Source of the DNA: Symsagittifera roscoffensis
Lineage: Eukaryota > Xenacoelomorpha > Acoela > Convolutidae
Length of the DNA stretch: 64,000 nt
Assembly: GCF_963678635.1 (NCBI RefSeq)
Contig: NC_087066.1
Coordinates: 34,291,301-34,355,300 of the forward strand
Direction: 5' to 3'
The position numbers and the translations under genes were made by a program. The notes below the pieces were generated by a model that was not told the origin of the DNA, ran no database searches, and saw only the letters and a list, made by a program, of their open reading frames with translations. Of the stretch, positions 1 to 11,265 are shown one piece after another (positions within the stretch are counted from its first letter, which is position 1; the number at the start of each line of letters is the position of its first letter).

Positions 1-19
1 GTTAAGGGCATAACGTGGT

Positions 20-1600
20 TAAGCTATATCGTATATTGCGATGCTTAAATTTTTTTTTGATTTTCCAGTTTGAATCTTGTGTTGATTTCGCATAAAGGAA
101 AATTAGCAACACACTCGTGGGGTGCTGCCAGGGTTTCCCTAGGGGTTGCGAATTTGGCCTCCAATTATGAATAAACAAATCCTTTTTAGTGTACGAGATA
201 CGACAGTTTTTGTGATTTTTTCAAAACTTGAAATTCCCAGCCCCGTTTTTTGTGGTGCTGTCAGATTACCCTCAATGATTGCGAATTTTGTCTCCAAATA
301 TGACTGCTCAAATCCTTGTAGTTTTTGAGATATGATGTGTCTGATGATTTCTTTTAAATTTTTCAGAAAACTTAGATTTTAGAAAGATTATAACATTTAA
401 AATTACCGATTTTGTCGTTGGGTGCTGTGAGGGTACTCTCAACAGTTTCAAGATTCAAATCCTGCGTCCAAATGCGACTGCTCAAATGCTCTCAATTTTA
501 GTAATATGACGTTTTTTTCTGATTTTTTCAAAAAATTTTCAGAAAACTTAAATTCTATTTTTTTTTTAGATTTTGAAATCGTTTTACCGTTTTCCTAGCG
601 GAAACTCATTTTACAAAATAATTTACAAAATTTGTTGAAAATCCCAGCCCTGTATTTTGGTGCTGTCAGGTTACCCTCAAGGATTGCGAACTTTGCCTCC
701 AAATATGACTGCTCAAATCCTTGTAGTTTTTGAGATATGATGTGTTTGATGATTTCTTTTTAACTTTTCAGAAAACTTAGATTTTAAAAAGATTATAACA
801 TTTAAAATTACCGATTTTGTCGTTGGGTGCTGTTAGGGTGCTCTCAGCAGTTTTAAGATTCAAATCTTGCGTCCAAATGCGACTGCTGAAATGCTCTTAA
901 TTTTAGTGATATAACGTTTTTTTCAGATTTTGAAATTTGCAACTTTTCAGTAGGAACCTATCAGAGACTTCTCGGGTGTTGCGAATCTGGCATACAAATG
1001 TGACAACTCAAATCTATTTAGTTTTCGAGATACGGCGTTTTTTGCGAGTTTTCAAAGACTTTTCAGAAAACTTAAATTCATTTTTTTAATTTTGAAATTC
1101 CCTTCCTTGTAAAACTAAAATGTAATACATTTTTTTCATATTTGGAAATTCCCAACGCTTTAGTTGGAGGCTGTCAGATTAATCGAGTGGGCTTGCGAAC
1201 CTCCTTTCCACATATGACTGCTCAAGTCTTCGTAATTTTTGAGATGTGACGTTTTTATGATTTTTAATTTTTTTTCCACAAATTTTGAAAACCTTAACCC
1301 TGTTTTTGGGTACTGTGAGAGTACTCCCAGGAGTCGAAAATTTTGCGTCCAAATGCGACTGCTTGAATGCATTTTATTTCCAATTTATGACGGTTTGTCA
1401 TGTCATTTTAGATCGTTTCAAAGGAACTAAGATGTGAAAACTTTATGGTTTTCAGTTTGAATTTAAAAAAGTAAAAAAAAAAACAATTAAAGAATTTTGA
1501 ATTTACCAAACTTGTAGTCAGGTGCTGCCAGGGTATACTCAAAGGATGCTAACGTTTTTTCCAGCATATGCGGTTTTCTAAAAAAAAAATCGAACAGCGG
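20..1600. repeat. Diverged tandem repeat, ~200-bp units in ~410-bp higher-order periods
   Basis: Recurrent blocks share the phrases GGTGCTGTCAGGGT, CTCAAGGATTGCGAATTTTG and CCAAATATGACTGCTCAAAT, then TTTTGAGATATGACG and a T-rich stretch with TTTCAGAAAACTTA. The segment at about 241-525 recurs at about 649-925, giving a higher-order period near 408 bp. Other units are more diverged. A related copy lies at 11650-12260. No open reading frame is conserved between units, so I call it non-coding. Confidence 0.75.
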
Positions 1601-1620
1601 AGATGCGTAACACGCTAGTT

Positions 1621-3030
1621 GAAAATTATTTTAAAGTCAATCAAGTCTGATTTTGAATCGTTATTTTCAATTTTTTTTTCGATTAAACAGACTTGGCTCA
1701 TGATATATCAGTTGGTCAACTACTATTGCGTAGCTTCGAGGGGTAAATATGTTTTTATGTTTTCATGTGGTTCAGTATGGATGGGCTGTGTTTAAATGTT
1801 AAGATTTTCTTACAATCAAATGATAGAAACGAATGATTCTGCTCATTTATCGCTGATATATCGAGAAGCCTTGGAAAATTTTCCTATTTTTGCCGAAAAT
1901 AGTGCTCAAGAATTTCTGTTGAATTTCAGAATAATTTTTTTGAAATATTTTTCCTTCGAGTTCAACTGAAATATTTTTCCTTCAAGTTAATTTAGATATT
2001 TATGAAACTTTAAAATATGCTGCTTTTTTCTAATTTTTTTTCACTGATAAATCATAAGTGAAGCAAAGGTCAGCTTCGCCTCTGTGTTTAGTTTGAGAAT
2101 CAAATCTGCATTTTGAGATCTTATAATATTTTTCTGATAATTCGTTCTTTCAAGCTCGATAGTTCGCATTTTTTTCCAAATTGTTTTTTTATTACTTAGG
2201 AGTATGACATGCGTCAAAAATGATTTCTTTCATTAAACTAGCTAAACGAATTTGTCGATACCTGATGCCTGGAACAAACTTTGAAAGAAGGTTTTTTATC
2301 GATTCATCCTTCGTCGGGCATTCGATCAATACTTGAAAACAAGTTGGTGAAAAGGGATACTTCTTCATGCATTATATTATACCGGCAAATTTGTACCCAT
2401 AAAAAACTCTGTGACTGTTTTTTTTTAAATCTGGTTTATAGTTGCTCAAATTGAAGGAAAAAGCTCGGTCCAATATTCGTTTCGATTAAATGAGCGAGAC
2501 GAAATGCCGGAACTACAATTTCAACGTAATTTGTCCAAAATGTGCTTACACGAGCAAGACTTTTGCGCCTTCTGCATGAATTTTTGATTCTTTTTTGTTG
2601 CGACTATTTTTCAAAAAATCATATGTGCCAGTATTACAACATAGAAAAACTCTCCCTATTTCATAAATGTTTTTTTTTGCCTGGTTTGAGTTGGTCAATA
2701 GAGTTTTTTACGGTATAATTCTGGCGTATATTTTCCGCTATAATTCTGGCATATATTCTCGTTTCGGAAGTTGTGTGAAGCTCCACTTTGCCTCTGTGTA
2801 GTTTATACGTTAGGTAGACGCAATTTTTTTTACCCTCGAGTTAGCTGTACCCGGATCTCAACTGGGCTGTGCCCTAATCTCAACTGGAAAAGGAGTCTCC
2901 TAGTCGAACGAGGGAGAGATTCTTCGGAGGGGGAGATATTAGGTGGTTTATAAGGGCAGAATTTTTTCGGATGATGCTTCTGATATGGCCTGCCTAACTC
3001 TCTGATTATATGTTTGCTTTGAAGCAATTT
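1621..3030. other. No gene seen; T-rich DNA with two hairpin-module copies
   Basis: T-rich sequence with no convincing exon. Two copies of a dispersed + strand module (GTGCGAAGCT-like, then CTTCGCCTCTGTG) lie at 2058-2087 and 2774-2799. ORFs here are short and lack family features. Confidence 0.5.
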
Positions 3031-3034
3031 AAAT

Positions 3035-3530
3035 TTATATGGATGAACGAAATTCGTTCACTAAAATTGTTGAAAGGCCTAAGAGATGAATTTCGGATAC
3101 GATAGAGGTAATTTCAGGGGTGTATAATTCAAGCAAAGAAGGGCGGATATTCCCGGGGTTCTGAGGTAATGATGATAAAAAGGTAGCGGATTTGATCAAA
3201 CAGAAATTTTGAGGGCGAACTGCGACACCAGTAAATGATGGTAGTGGTCCAAGTTCACATTCTGAAAGTAAATGCTCTATTGCTCTCATATTTGTGCACC
3301 CTCTAACCACGCAGAGAGCAGTATTTTCAATTGGCTGCACTTTTTTTATAGAAGGTTTACTGGCAGTGCGGGACCAGGCAGGGCTCGCATAATGTAAAAT
3401 TGGTCTTACCAAAGCTTTGAACGTAACCAGTCCCGGATAAAGCGTTCAGTATCGATATCCTGCGCGCGGCAATGATCTGCGAATTTTGGAGAGGTGTCGA
3501 AGAAGACATCAAGTATCTTAGGATGTTTCT
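3035..3530 (-). pseudogene. Non-LTR retrotransposon (LINE) reverse transcriptase C-terminal fragment
   Basis: Read on the - strand, a block near 3530-3440 encodes a KHPKIL...DVFFDTSPKFADHC segment like the 'LGv.fD..l.F..H' stretch after the LINE RT palm. After a frameshift near 3425, the frame down to 3035 encodes LVRPILHYASPAW followed by IKKVQPIENTAL. This is the typical 'vrPvleYaspvW...iqn.alR' segment of Jockey/CR1-type ORF2 proteins. The catalytic palm and the endonuclease are absent. Truncated and frameshifted, it is a dead fragment. Clade assignment is inference. Confidence 0.75.
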
Positions 3531-3599
3531 TGAGGGGCAGTTTAGTATTGTTATGTATCCATGACCGCCGTGTTCAAGTAGTATATTCTTTTTTTTTGT

Positions 3600-4204
3600 C
3601 AGACATTGTTGGTGGTTCGTCTTTTGCTCATTTTTCTAAAATCTGTTTTGATTGCTACTTTTAGTGGGACGATTATGTAGATTTTTAATATCAAGAGAAA
3701 TCAAATTTCCGTCGGATTCAAGATAAATGCTTTAATGTTGTAATGTTGGAGCCCTCAACACCTTTCGTATTGTAGCTAACAGAATACCATTTTTTTTCAA
3801 ATCTTAACTTTAGTCAACCAAATGACTCAATTAAAGCATGTCCGACTATTAAATCCCTTTCCTTTCAAAATTAGCTTTTTTGTCGATTGTGAACCGTATT
3901 TTTTTGTCGATTGTGAACCGTTTTTTTTTTTAATTTTCCTTTTATTATTATTTTTTCTTCGATCCGTATATTGTCTGCTTTTTTGTCGATTCGACTTAAA
4001 GTTTTTCGGCTTATATCATTTTTGGCTTACTGCTCTTATACTGCGCTGCGTCGTTCGATGTGCGGAAGAAGTTGTGTCATTGCGTCTTTTAAGCGACGAC
4101 TTAAGTTGTTTACGCTCAAATTAGTTCCTAACGCAGTTTGACTTCTGTTTTCCTTTGAATCTTTCTTTTTTTTCTCTATAACATTCAATTGTCTTTCTTG
4201 GTAG
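3600..4204. other. T-rich stretch upstream of the first gene-1 exon
   Basis: Mostly T-rich sequence with the phrase TTTTTGTCGATTGTGAACCG repeated at about 3878 and 3900. No promoter element can be assigned. Gene 1 may have earlier exons that I could not identify. Confidence 0.3.
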
Positions 4205-4300
4205 GTTTCCGAAAATTATTTTTTAAAGACAGAGAAAAACATGAAAGAAGTGGTTCTTCTGACGGTGGAAGTTCTGACGGAGCCTATCGTCCGGATAAAG
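4205..4300 (+). CDS. Gene 1, exon 1 (candidate; uncharacterised helical protein)
   Basis: First exon I can attach to a ten-exon + strand gene: 4205-4300, 4359-4575, 6613-6748, 9387-9615, 10184-10393, 14090-14336, 18767-18897, 21476-21584, 22461-22710, 27958-28099. All junctions agree in phase and give about 588 codons. The exon follows a tag acceptor and ends at AAAG/gtaaac in phase 0. An ATG at 4241 is in frame and could be the true start. A second frame is also open here (Ser/Gly-rich), so this is the least certain exon. I do not recognise the protein. Its conserved-looking parts resemble helical-repeat proteins, but no diagnostic motif is visible. Confidence 0.45.
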
Positions 4301-4358
4301 GTAAACTAGTTCTCGTAGGCTTTATTCGAAAATTGATTTATGAAGTTTTTTTGCATAG
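4301..4358 (+). other. Gene 1 intron 1 (58 bp)
   Basis: Short intron gtaaac...gcatag. It is the only small intron in this gene. Confidence 0.5.
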
Positions 4359-4575
4359 ATTTCACGGAAGGCGAAAAATCGTGGGCGGCAAGATGAATTC
4401 CTGAACCTAATCAATGACGTGTTCTTCGAAGTAAATAAAAAGCACGGTGGAAGACTACCACAATACTCTTACCTGGAACTGTATCACTTAGCCAGAGCCG
4501 GATATCTTCTTCGAATGGTTGACAAGCCCTACCACAGAGACTTGAGCCGACGCTGGATGCACGACATCCTTACTG
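4359..4575 (+). CDS. Gene 1, exon 2
   Basis: Follows a T-rich tract and tag acceptor and ends ACTG/gtaatc in phase 1. It encodes about 72 residues: a basic start (SRKAKNRGRQDEF), then helix-like sequence including LINDVFFEVNKKHGG, YLELYHLARAGYLLRM and LSRRWMHDIL. The spacing of hydrophobic residues suggests paired amphipathic helices. It is in phase with exon 1 (0) and exon 3 (1). Codon use is GC-richer than the surrounding intron, as expected of a real exon. Function unknown. Confidence 0.7.
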
Positions 4576-5204
4576 GTAATCTTACAATTTTTACCAGAAG
4601 CAATTTTGTCTCACTCAAGTTACTGATTTGGAGCCCATTTTTTGGCGGTAGTGGCGTCTACCCAAGTTTTGTAGGATTAGTTGGTACCTCATAAGTAATA
4701 TTGATTGTTTATTTTTCGCTGGTGAATGTTTTTTTTACATAATTTCTGCAAAATGATCATTATGCGAGACAAACGTGAAGTCTTTTGTCGGTCTAGTTTC
4801 TTTATCGGATTTTATTTTTTAATTCGACAAAGTGGCTTCGTACTCATGGTCTGCCCGCTAGAGTCAAAGCCAGGGTTGTGTTGTAGTGCAAGTGCTGCGA
4901 GCTTCACCTCTGTGTCAATCGCTAGCTCCGCAGAACATATCGTTTTCAAATGTAATATAAATTTATCTGCTATTTTACCTAATACTCATGTTTTAACCAC
5001 GTAGTTCCATTTTACCTAATACTCATGTTTTTTATTGTGTTTCATTTATGTCTGATAGAAATTTTATCTTTTGAAATAAAAATCGGCTAAATAATTTTTC
5101 AAAATAACAACCAGCCATTGTTATCGGCGAACTTTTTACGGCTTTATAATTTATCTGTAAGAAATTGAATTCTCAATATTATGAAGCCTCAGTAATTTCC
5201 AAGC

Positions 5205-5290
5205 CCTTTCTTTTGGTCTAGTGGTAAAGTGCGTGCCTTGGAAGCGCAAAGGTTGGGCGTTCCATTTCCGGCTGGACCTTGTTTTTTTTA
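5205..5290 (+). repeat. tRNA-like SINE head (family B)
   Basis: TGGTCTAGTGGTAAAGTGCG resembles a tRNA A box. The B-box region (GGGCGTTCCATTTCC) is degraded, and GGACCTTGTTTTTTT follows. It resembles copies at 8236 and 15570. The degraded B box and lack of a clean cloverleaf argue against a working tRNA gene. Confidence 0.5.
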
Positions 5291-5867
5291 TCTGCGAAAA
5301 CTGGAATGGTCACCCTATCGGACTTTGCTTGCCCACTCGGGGAGTTCTCACTGCTTTAGAGTGCCGTATTTAATATTTGTAGAAATGCTGCTAATTGAGC
5401 TTAGATATTTTGTATATCGTCTTCAAAAGCGATTTAATTGTTTCGGCGTAGTTGGCTCGCAATAAGTTGTCCAAAGGGAGACAATATATTCGTTTTTGTG
5501 CTTCGGGGAAAGTAGAAATTTGCAGTCTCAGTACTTCTCAGCGCAGAAATTTCTTAGTAAATCTTGCATTTGAACCAATTTAATGCCGGGCATTATAATT
5601 CGCGGCTTGTTTTACTCGAATTGATTATCATTGGAGACATTCGTTTGAAGATGCAATTTTTCGCGTTTGTTTCAAATATGTTTGTTCGACGTCATGTTTT
5701 ATATCCGTTAGCTTGCAATACTATATGGTTGATGTATTGCAAATTTTTTCTTTCTGTTCTTTATACGTTGAATTAGTTTTTAAGAGTCGTTGAACGTAGT
5801 GAAGACTCATATAAAAATCTTCGTATTTCTTTCTGGAAACAGTCTTAAAATTTTTTGGAGGCTCAAA

Positions 5868-6050
5868 CAGGGGCGGATTTAGAAAGAAGGGGCGGGCGCC
5901 TACCTCCCCTTCATCCGCAGGGATTCGACCCCCTCACCAACCAAAGGGTCCGTTCTTCAGTAGTGTTTTATGACATCCATTTTCAGCTGATCAACTTTTC
6001 TAAAGGCGCCAATATATGCTTAATTGAAGGGGAGGGCGCGCCAAAAAACG
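5868..6050 (+). mobile_element. Truncated hAT-like element, 5' end
   Basis: Begins CAGGGGCGGATTTAG and continues with CAGGGATTCGACCCCCT, CCAAAGGGTCC and CTAAAGGCGCCAATATAT. These are the same landmarks in the same order as the intact copy at 20503-21137. No right terminus was found nearby, so this is a 5' fragment. Confidence 0.7.
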
Positions 6051-6612
6051 AGGTTTTTTTTACGCCTACTGGAGGTTCAATTTTTGATCTTTCCATGCGA
6101 TTCACAGCCATGCGGTTTCCTCGCTCCGCAATTTTATGCAATAAAACGTCGATTGGAATGAGACAATTTTCTTTGCTTTAGTAATTTTTTCCTACTTAAT
6201 TGTTACTATCAAATTAGGAAAACTGAAATAAAACCGCCGTTTTTCGGTTTCCTGGAACTAATTTCCTGTAAATCAAGACCTTTCCAACTGCATTTTGGCT
6301 ACATTTCTCGTTATTCTCTTCTGCTTAGTTGATGCTATTATTTGAAGTTAGAGTATTAATGTCTTATAATGCTTTAGATTAATAGTTTTTTTATGGGTGG
6401 GAACCCTTCTCGTGACCCAGAAAGACCTGGTTATGCGCCACATGCCATTTTACGCATGTGATTCAACTTGTATGACGAGCTTGGATTGAAAAAATTGCCC
6501 GTTAGCATCTTAACTTAAGCCTAGCCAAAATCTCAAAGCTTCTTATGATTGTTTTGAGGAGTAAAAACGTGGTCACATTTGTTAATGAGTTGTAAGGTTT
6601 GTTTTTCTTCAG

Positions 6613-6748
6613 AGTTCATCTACCCCAGAATGCATGCGGGTGAACTGGACCGGGACTGTGTGAAACTGGCAACGAGGTGCTTGATCGGACTTCCCGTGTT
6701 CACAGCAGGCTTTACCTCAACCAACCCGCAATTTCACAGGGAGTACAT
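6613..6748 (+). CDS. Gene 1, exon 3
   Basis: Acceptor tttttcttcag/AG; donor TACAT/gtgaga. Only one frame is open through the exon, and it is the one demanded by exon 2 (phase 1 in, phase 2 out). It encodes about 45 residues including YPRMHAGELDRDCVKLATRC, LIGLPVFTAGF and NPQFHREY. An alternative donor six bases earlier (GGGA/gtacat) keeps the same phase. No family motif recognised. Confidence 0.7.
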
Positions 6749-6984
6749 GTGAGAAGCTTAAAATGTTCGTGTTACGTGGAGTTACGTGTCTTACGTGGTC
6801 TTTATTAACTTTTGTATACTCACCAATATGAGAGCAATGCGAAAGCAGCTAAGGTCTCCGCTTTTCTGTTAAAAGGTCGGTGGTTTGAGACACACCATGA
6901 TTCGTGTATGTTGGCTTCAAAAAACGCCGCCTTCAGTGGTGGATCCGACTGCTGGCATGCCAGGATGCAAATAGCATCAAGTCA

Positions 6985-7177
6985 CTTTTTTTAATTAGCC
7001 CCAGCCCTGCCCATAGCAGGTTCTTCCAGAGGAGGCGAAGTTTTGCTTCCGTTTTGCAATTGCCGTTCCCGCGTTAAGGAGGTGGATAACATTCCAACCG
7101 TGACCGAAGTGCGATTCGAACGCAGTTCCCTCATGTTAAGAGCAGCGTGCCTTGCCCATTCAACCACAATCTGCTCT
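6985..7177 (-). mobile_element. tRNA-derived SINE (family A)
   Basis: On the - strand it starts AGAGCAGATTGTGGTTGAAT (A-box-like) and has the anticodon-loop equivalent TTAACAT (AAC at the anticodon position, tRNA-Val-like). The B box GCGTTCGAATC follows, then a body with CACTTCGGTCACGG, GGGCAGGGCTGGGGC and an A-rich tail. It matches the copy at 20680-20882 in order and landmarks. No clear target duplication remains. Confidence 0.75.
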
Positions 7178-7550
7178 AAAGATGTTGTTAAGCCACCCCC
7201 TCCCATGGGGCGGGAAAGGCACAGAAGTCTCTTCTGCTTCGTCTGCTTGTCCTTATATTAATCATTCGCTGCGGCAGCGGCATTCATCTCATCCCTGGTG
7301 CCTAAAAACTTTTGCTTTGTAATCGACATTTTAAAAGAACTCAAGCAATTGTCTGGATCCCTTATGTAAGCTTGGGAACGTTAGCGTATTAGTACGAACC
7401 TTTTTTTCTAACATAACTCCAAATAAAACTGTTCAATAAAAGTAGTCACTTATTTTGGCGCTTTTATGCTATAATCACGATCTATAGCATTGTAATTTTC
7501 TTAGCATCTGCTCTCTGCTTTATATAAGGCTAGTGTTTGTCATTTATCAA

Positions 7551-7620
7551 GCGTCCGTGGCTGAGAGATTAGTGCGTCAGACTCATAATCTCTACGTCCC
7601 AGATCGAATCCAAGACGTAG
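7551..7620 (+). repeat. tRNA-like sequence (CAT loop), SINE head or tRNA pseudogene
   Basis: GCGTCCGTGGCTGAGAGATT carries an A-box-like core. The loop ACTCATAATC holds CAT at the anticodon position, and GATCGAATCC is a good B box. The acceptor stem does not close. Flanking sequence 7385-7550 is shared with 11045-11200, so this is part of a dispersed repeat. Confidence 0.5.
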
Positions 7621-7767
7621 CCGAATTTTTACTAATTCGAGGCTTCTACTTTTTGTTATAGCTTTTTATAGAGCTGCTTTTGTCATGTTCTCACCTGCGT
7701 TTGTGAAGCGCAGCTTGGCCTCTGTGTAATTTTAGTGGCCTCAATTGATTCAAAGAACACTATCTAG

Positions 7768-7857
7768 TTAGGATTAACGAGCCATACAGTTTTCACCGCT
7801 ACAGGTTTTATGATCTTAGGATTAACGAGCCATACAGTTTTCACTGCTATAGGTTTT
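7768..7857. repeat. Two-copy direct repeat, 48-bp period
   Basis: TTAGGATTAACGAGCCATAC followed by AGTTTTCAC recurs 48 bp later with two or three differences. This is a simple local duplication. Confidence 0.85.
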
Positions 7858-8235
7858 TAAAATCAAATGCGCTGTATATGCCTTTTCTGAGGTCAATACA
7901 AATTCATCTGCTAAAAGCCAGGTAAATTGCGCTCTCCAATTATTTAAAGGAAAATAGCCGGAAGAAATGGGAACGGTTTCTAGTTTTGAAATTGGATTTT
8001 TTTAAGCTTTCCCAGCGGGCAAAAAAAATTACCCACTGATCCAGCTTTGGTTTAGTTTTAACAGAATTAGTTTAATTTAAAATTTCAATCATAAATTCTT
8101 CCCAAAGGTCAAACAATTTTAATCTGATTCAATTGTTCTTCGAAAAAGTTGAAAAATTTTTCTAAACAACTTTCATTGCAAATTTTTAAGAAATTGATGT
8201 TGCTTTATTATTGATTCTTAGCAACTTCCAGGCCC

Positions 8236-8320
8236 CTTCCCACTTGTTCTGGAAGTAATGCGGTTACCTTTGCACTCTTTGGTCTGGAATTCGAGTCCCG
8301 TCCAGACCTTGTTTTTTTTT
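8236..8320 (+). repeat. tRNA-like SINE head (family B), best B box
   Basis: GGAATTCGAGTCCCGTCC is a near-consensus B box, followed by AGACCTTG and a T run. The upstream half (GTTCTGGAAGTAATGCGGTT) is A-box-like. The downstream region shares AATTGAGTTTAACCGGAAAA and TGTCGGCTTA phrases with copies at 15570 and elsewhere. Confidence 0.55.
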
Positions 8321-9386
8321 TTCATTGTCTTAAATTGAGTTTAACCGGAAAAATTGAATAGTCTGACTAGTTGCGCACCACGGATTTTTTTGGAGCTGTC
8401 AGCATTTTCCATTTTGGTCTCGAGTTTCGTTGATTAACTCCTGTAGTTAAAAAAGTTTACTAGCCCTGGCTGTTTTTTGTGTTTTTTTTTTCGCGTAGAA
8501 ATTTTATTCCGCCTACATAAATTCGGCTCTTGTTATGTCGGCTTAATACTTTTGCATCGGTTATAGAGTAAAAAATGATAATTGTTGTTTTAAATTTTCA
8601 ATAAATCAGGTCGATTGTAGTATAACGGTTACGAATTGAAACAATTTATTTGAGCATGGTTTTTAAAGACAACAGTTTCTTTTGTTATTTTTTGTTTTCG
8701 GATCAATTGGTGTCTTACACTTATTTCTAAAGTCCCCTCGGTGGAAATAACTTAGTTGTTCATTGTTGCGGAACTGTAGTTTTTTTCATAAATTACAAAA
8801 GTTCATTTTTTGGCTTTATTCTTAATCAGCTTAGTGACATATTGTATCCTTGGATGAGTGAAACACGTTTCCTTTGCGTGTGAGTCTCTTGAGGGTTAAT
8901 TTAGTATTTTTCGGAAGTTTTCATGAAACATTTGGGTGAACGGGTGTCTGACAAAAAACTTTCGGCTTTAATACCGATTTGTTACTGTGCAAATGTATCT
9001 TTAAGTTTTTCCTTTTCATTTTCTAAAGTGAATTTTTTCCAAGGCATAGATATGAAAATTTGTGGTCGATCTAGCTTTTCTCAGCCTTTTCAAAACTTAA
9101 TTGGCGGCTTCTGTCTCCTTTTTTATCTGCTAAAAATCATTTGCCCCGTTTCTTCGACTTAGTTGCCCCGTCTCATTTTCTGTTTGTTTATTTACAGCGC
9201 GGTCTTGCTCCGCTTCGTCTCGGTTTGTTAATTGAGCTTTTGGTCCTATAATCCTGGCCAAAGGAGCGAATTTCTATAATTTTTCGAATACTGATTTTTT
9301 GTATGAACCGTTTTCCATTTTGATTATGTTGAGCAGATGATTAATTTTGTCCCAATCAACCAAGAATTTGGCCAATCAACCTTTAG

Positions 9387-9615
9387 AAAAATGATGTTTA
9401 GTGCCGACCGTAGGAAGATTCTACAAAGTTTAGTGGACTATCACAGAGAAAACTATGCGGAGATGACGAAGAGTGACATGCGACTGTTTCTTCACATGCT
9501 ATATCGACAGGCATACTCACCTTCTCGTTACGAGGACCTGCAGTTCATGAAGAAGGTCGTGAGCGAAGAGGAAGAAATGTATAGGGATCAATCTGGACTG
9601 CTCACTCTGCTTAAG
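9387..9615 (+). CDS. Gene 1, exon 4
   Basis: Acceptor ...aacctttag/A completes the phase-2 codon left by exon 3; donor CTTAAG/gtactt, phase 0 out. It encodes 76 residues: ADRRKILQSLVDYHRENYAE, then MRLFLHMLYRQAY, LQFMKKVVSEEEEMY and LLTLLK. These look like successive amphipathic helices. The open frame extends upstream to an ATG at 9337, so an alternative first exon is possible. Confidence 0.75.
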
Positions 9616-10183
9616 GTACTTTTTACAAGATTGCTATAAGAAAATGTGTCTCACTGTAATTCTTAAGATTATCCAGCTCAAATCTGAACAATATTTTGTT
9701 TCGTATATCATGGCGACGAAAGTGACATAAACTTTTTTTGGGACTGTTGGTTGAAAATGGATGACGTTAAAAAGTGGTTTCAATAAAATATTATTCTTAA
9801 TTGTTCAAGTCTCAATGAGCGAAGAGAAAGCTCTTATTTAGGTCTTGTGGTTTTTCATGAAAATCGTAAAATTAGTTCAAGCTCAATTTTCATTTTTTTT
9901 TGGTATTTGACTTTACATTTTTTCTTCGTTCAATTCAAATTCTACGCTCTCGAAAAATCAAAATTCAAATAGTGCGAAAAACAATGTGAAAATTTTGTAA
10001 AAGTCATAACATGTTTCGTTGAAGTTAATAGTTTTTTTTTCGAAGAAGTCAGTTTTCTGTAACCGAGTGCATTGAAACTTTTCAATTTGTTGATAGGTTG
10101 TGGTTTGGTATTGTCCCTAGTCTAGCGTTGATGTCTCCGATGGTATAGCTGTGTCATATCACAGAAGTTCTTTTGTATTTTAG
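9616..10183 (+). other. Gene 1 intron 4
   Basis: T-rich intron with degraded copies of dispersed modules, such as AGCGAAGAGAAAGCTCTTAT near 9820 and TTCAATTCAAATTCT near 9930. No gene. Confidence 0.5.
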
Positions 10184-10393
10184 TTGGACCGTATGTATCG
10201 CCTACTGGACAGCGACAACTTCATGCGACTGCGAACTGAAGTAGAGAAGATGGCTCAGCTTCCGTTCGAAGAGAGGCACTTAGGCATAGACACTATGATG
10301 CGCCTGTGCTACATGCTGGCAGAGAAATCATTCGTCAGAGAACACACAGTCTTCTTCCATGCACTCACTGACGACCTTTATAGGAATTACACA
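10184..10393 (+). CDS. Gene 1, exon 5
   Basis: Exactly 70 codons, phase 0 at both ends (ttttag/TTG ... ACA/gtgagt). It encodes LDRMYRLLDSDNFMRLRTEV, KMAQLPFEERHLGIDTMMR and CYMLAEKSFVREHTVFFHAL. The pattern is two to three helical hairpins rich in Leu/Met/Arg. The clean donor and acceptor and the open frame make this one of the surest exons. Confidence 0.8.
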
Positions 10394-11199
10394 GTGAGTC
10401 AGTTGGTCCTATATTGATTAAAAAAGCAAATACGTTGTGAGAAAGCCATAAGATGCGATTTTTCAAGTGTTGAAGAAGGTAGTGAAGCTTCATATATGAA
10501 TCGTGTTGGCTTTTCTTTGTTTTCAAAAAAGTCTTCAAAATTGTTCATGCTCAAATTTATTTGTTCGCGGTCTTAAAAAAGAAACGCATGTGACTCAAAA
10601 AAAATCCAATTTTTCCCCAGCAGAATAAAAATTAACTATTTCATCCAGTTTTCTCTAATTGGGATTGTTGCCCAGAATAAGGACTTTTCGTTTTCTAGAG
10701 TAATTGAGGATGTTTTCAATAGTCGGAAGTGCAACATAGTGTCTATGCTGAATTAGGACCGTTAATTATGATTTGTTTACGTCCACTGGAAAACTTGTAA
10801 GTGGTCAATTCTTGTATCAGGTTGAAACCGTATTGGTCGTGATTTAGATAAGTTTTTTTAAATAGAGTCGAGAAAAATTTCAAACTTTTAATTTAACGCT
10901 ATTTTTTATTATTAGCTATCATTTCAGTGTAAGATCATTTAATTTAATAAAACTTTCTAGAAAAATAATTGACATGAATCTGTGCGGTCGGAACCTTGCT
11001 ATTTGCATTACAACCGGTTATCCTTGTTAACCTTATCAAAATTGCGAGCTTAGTGTATTAGCTTGAACCTACTTTTTCCCAAACTAACTCGCAAGTAATA
11101 GTTCTCAATTTGGTGTAGTTCAAATCACGATCTGTAATATTGGAGATTTCATTGCATCTGTTCTCTGCTTTATTTGTGGCTAGTATTGTCGATGGTTAA

Positions 11200-11265
11200 G
11201 CATCCGTGGCCGAGTAGGAAGGAGGTGAGACCCTTAATCAAGAGGTCGCTGGTGATTTCTTGTGA
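11200..11265 (+). repeat. tRNA-like SINE head, diverged
   Basis: GCATCCGTGGCCGAGTAGGA is A-box-like. Upstream sequence (GTATTAGCTTGAACCTACTT) parallels that before 7551. The B box is lost. Confidence 0.4.

Larger units (their letters stand above)
4576..6612 (+). other. Gene 1 intron 2, repeat-filled
   Basis: Contains a 23-bp direct duplication at about 4972-4995 and 5012-5032, a hairpin module at 4891-4915, a tRNA-like SINE head at 5205-5290 and a truncated hAT end at 5868-6050. No further exon recognised. Confidence 0.5.
6749..9386 (+). other. Gene 1 intron 3, repeat-filled
   Basis: Holds a minus-strand SINE (6985-7177), a tRNA-like head (7551-7620), a hairpin module (7700-7727), a 48-bp-period direct duplication (7768-7857), a second tRNA-like head (8236-8320) and a GTGTCTG...TTCGGC module near 8945. 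An ORF with an ATG at 9337 runs into exon 4, but phase favours the acceptor at 9386. Confidence 0.5.

Noticed and set aside
1160-1430. Overlapping ORFs in the window-start repeat as genes
   Set aside because: The frames are not conserved between repeat units.
7551-7620. Functional tRNA-Met or other tRNA genes
   Set aside because: This and the similar sites at 5205, 8236, 15570, 29457, 41828 and 50037 have A- and B-box-like cores, but acceptor stems do not pair and flanks are shared between copies. They are repeat components.
9337-9386. ATG at 9337 as the start of gene 1
   Set aside because: The frame is open, but the acceptor at 9386 completes the phase left by exon 3, and earlier exons are convincing. 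Kept only as an alternative.
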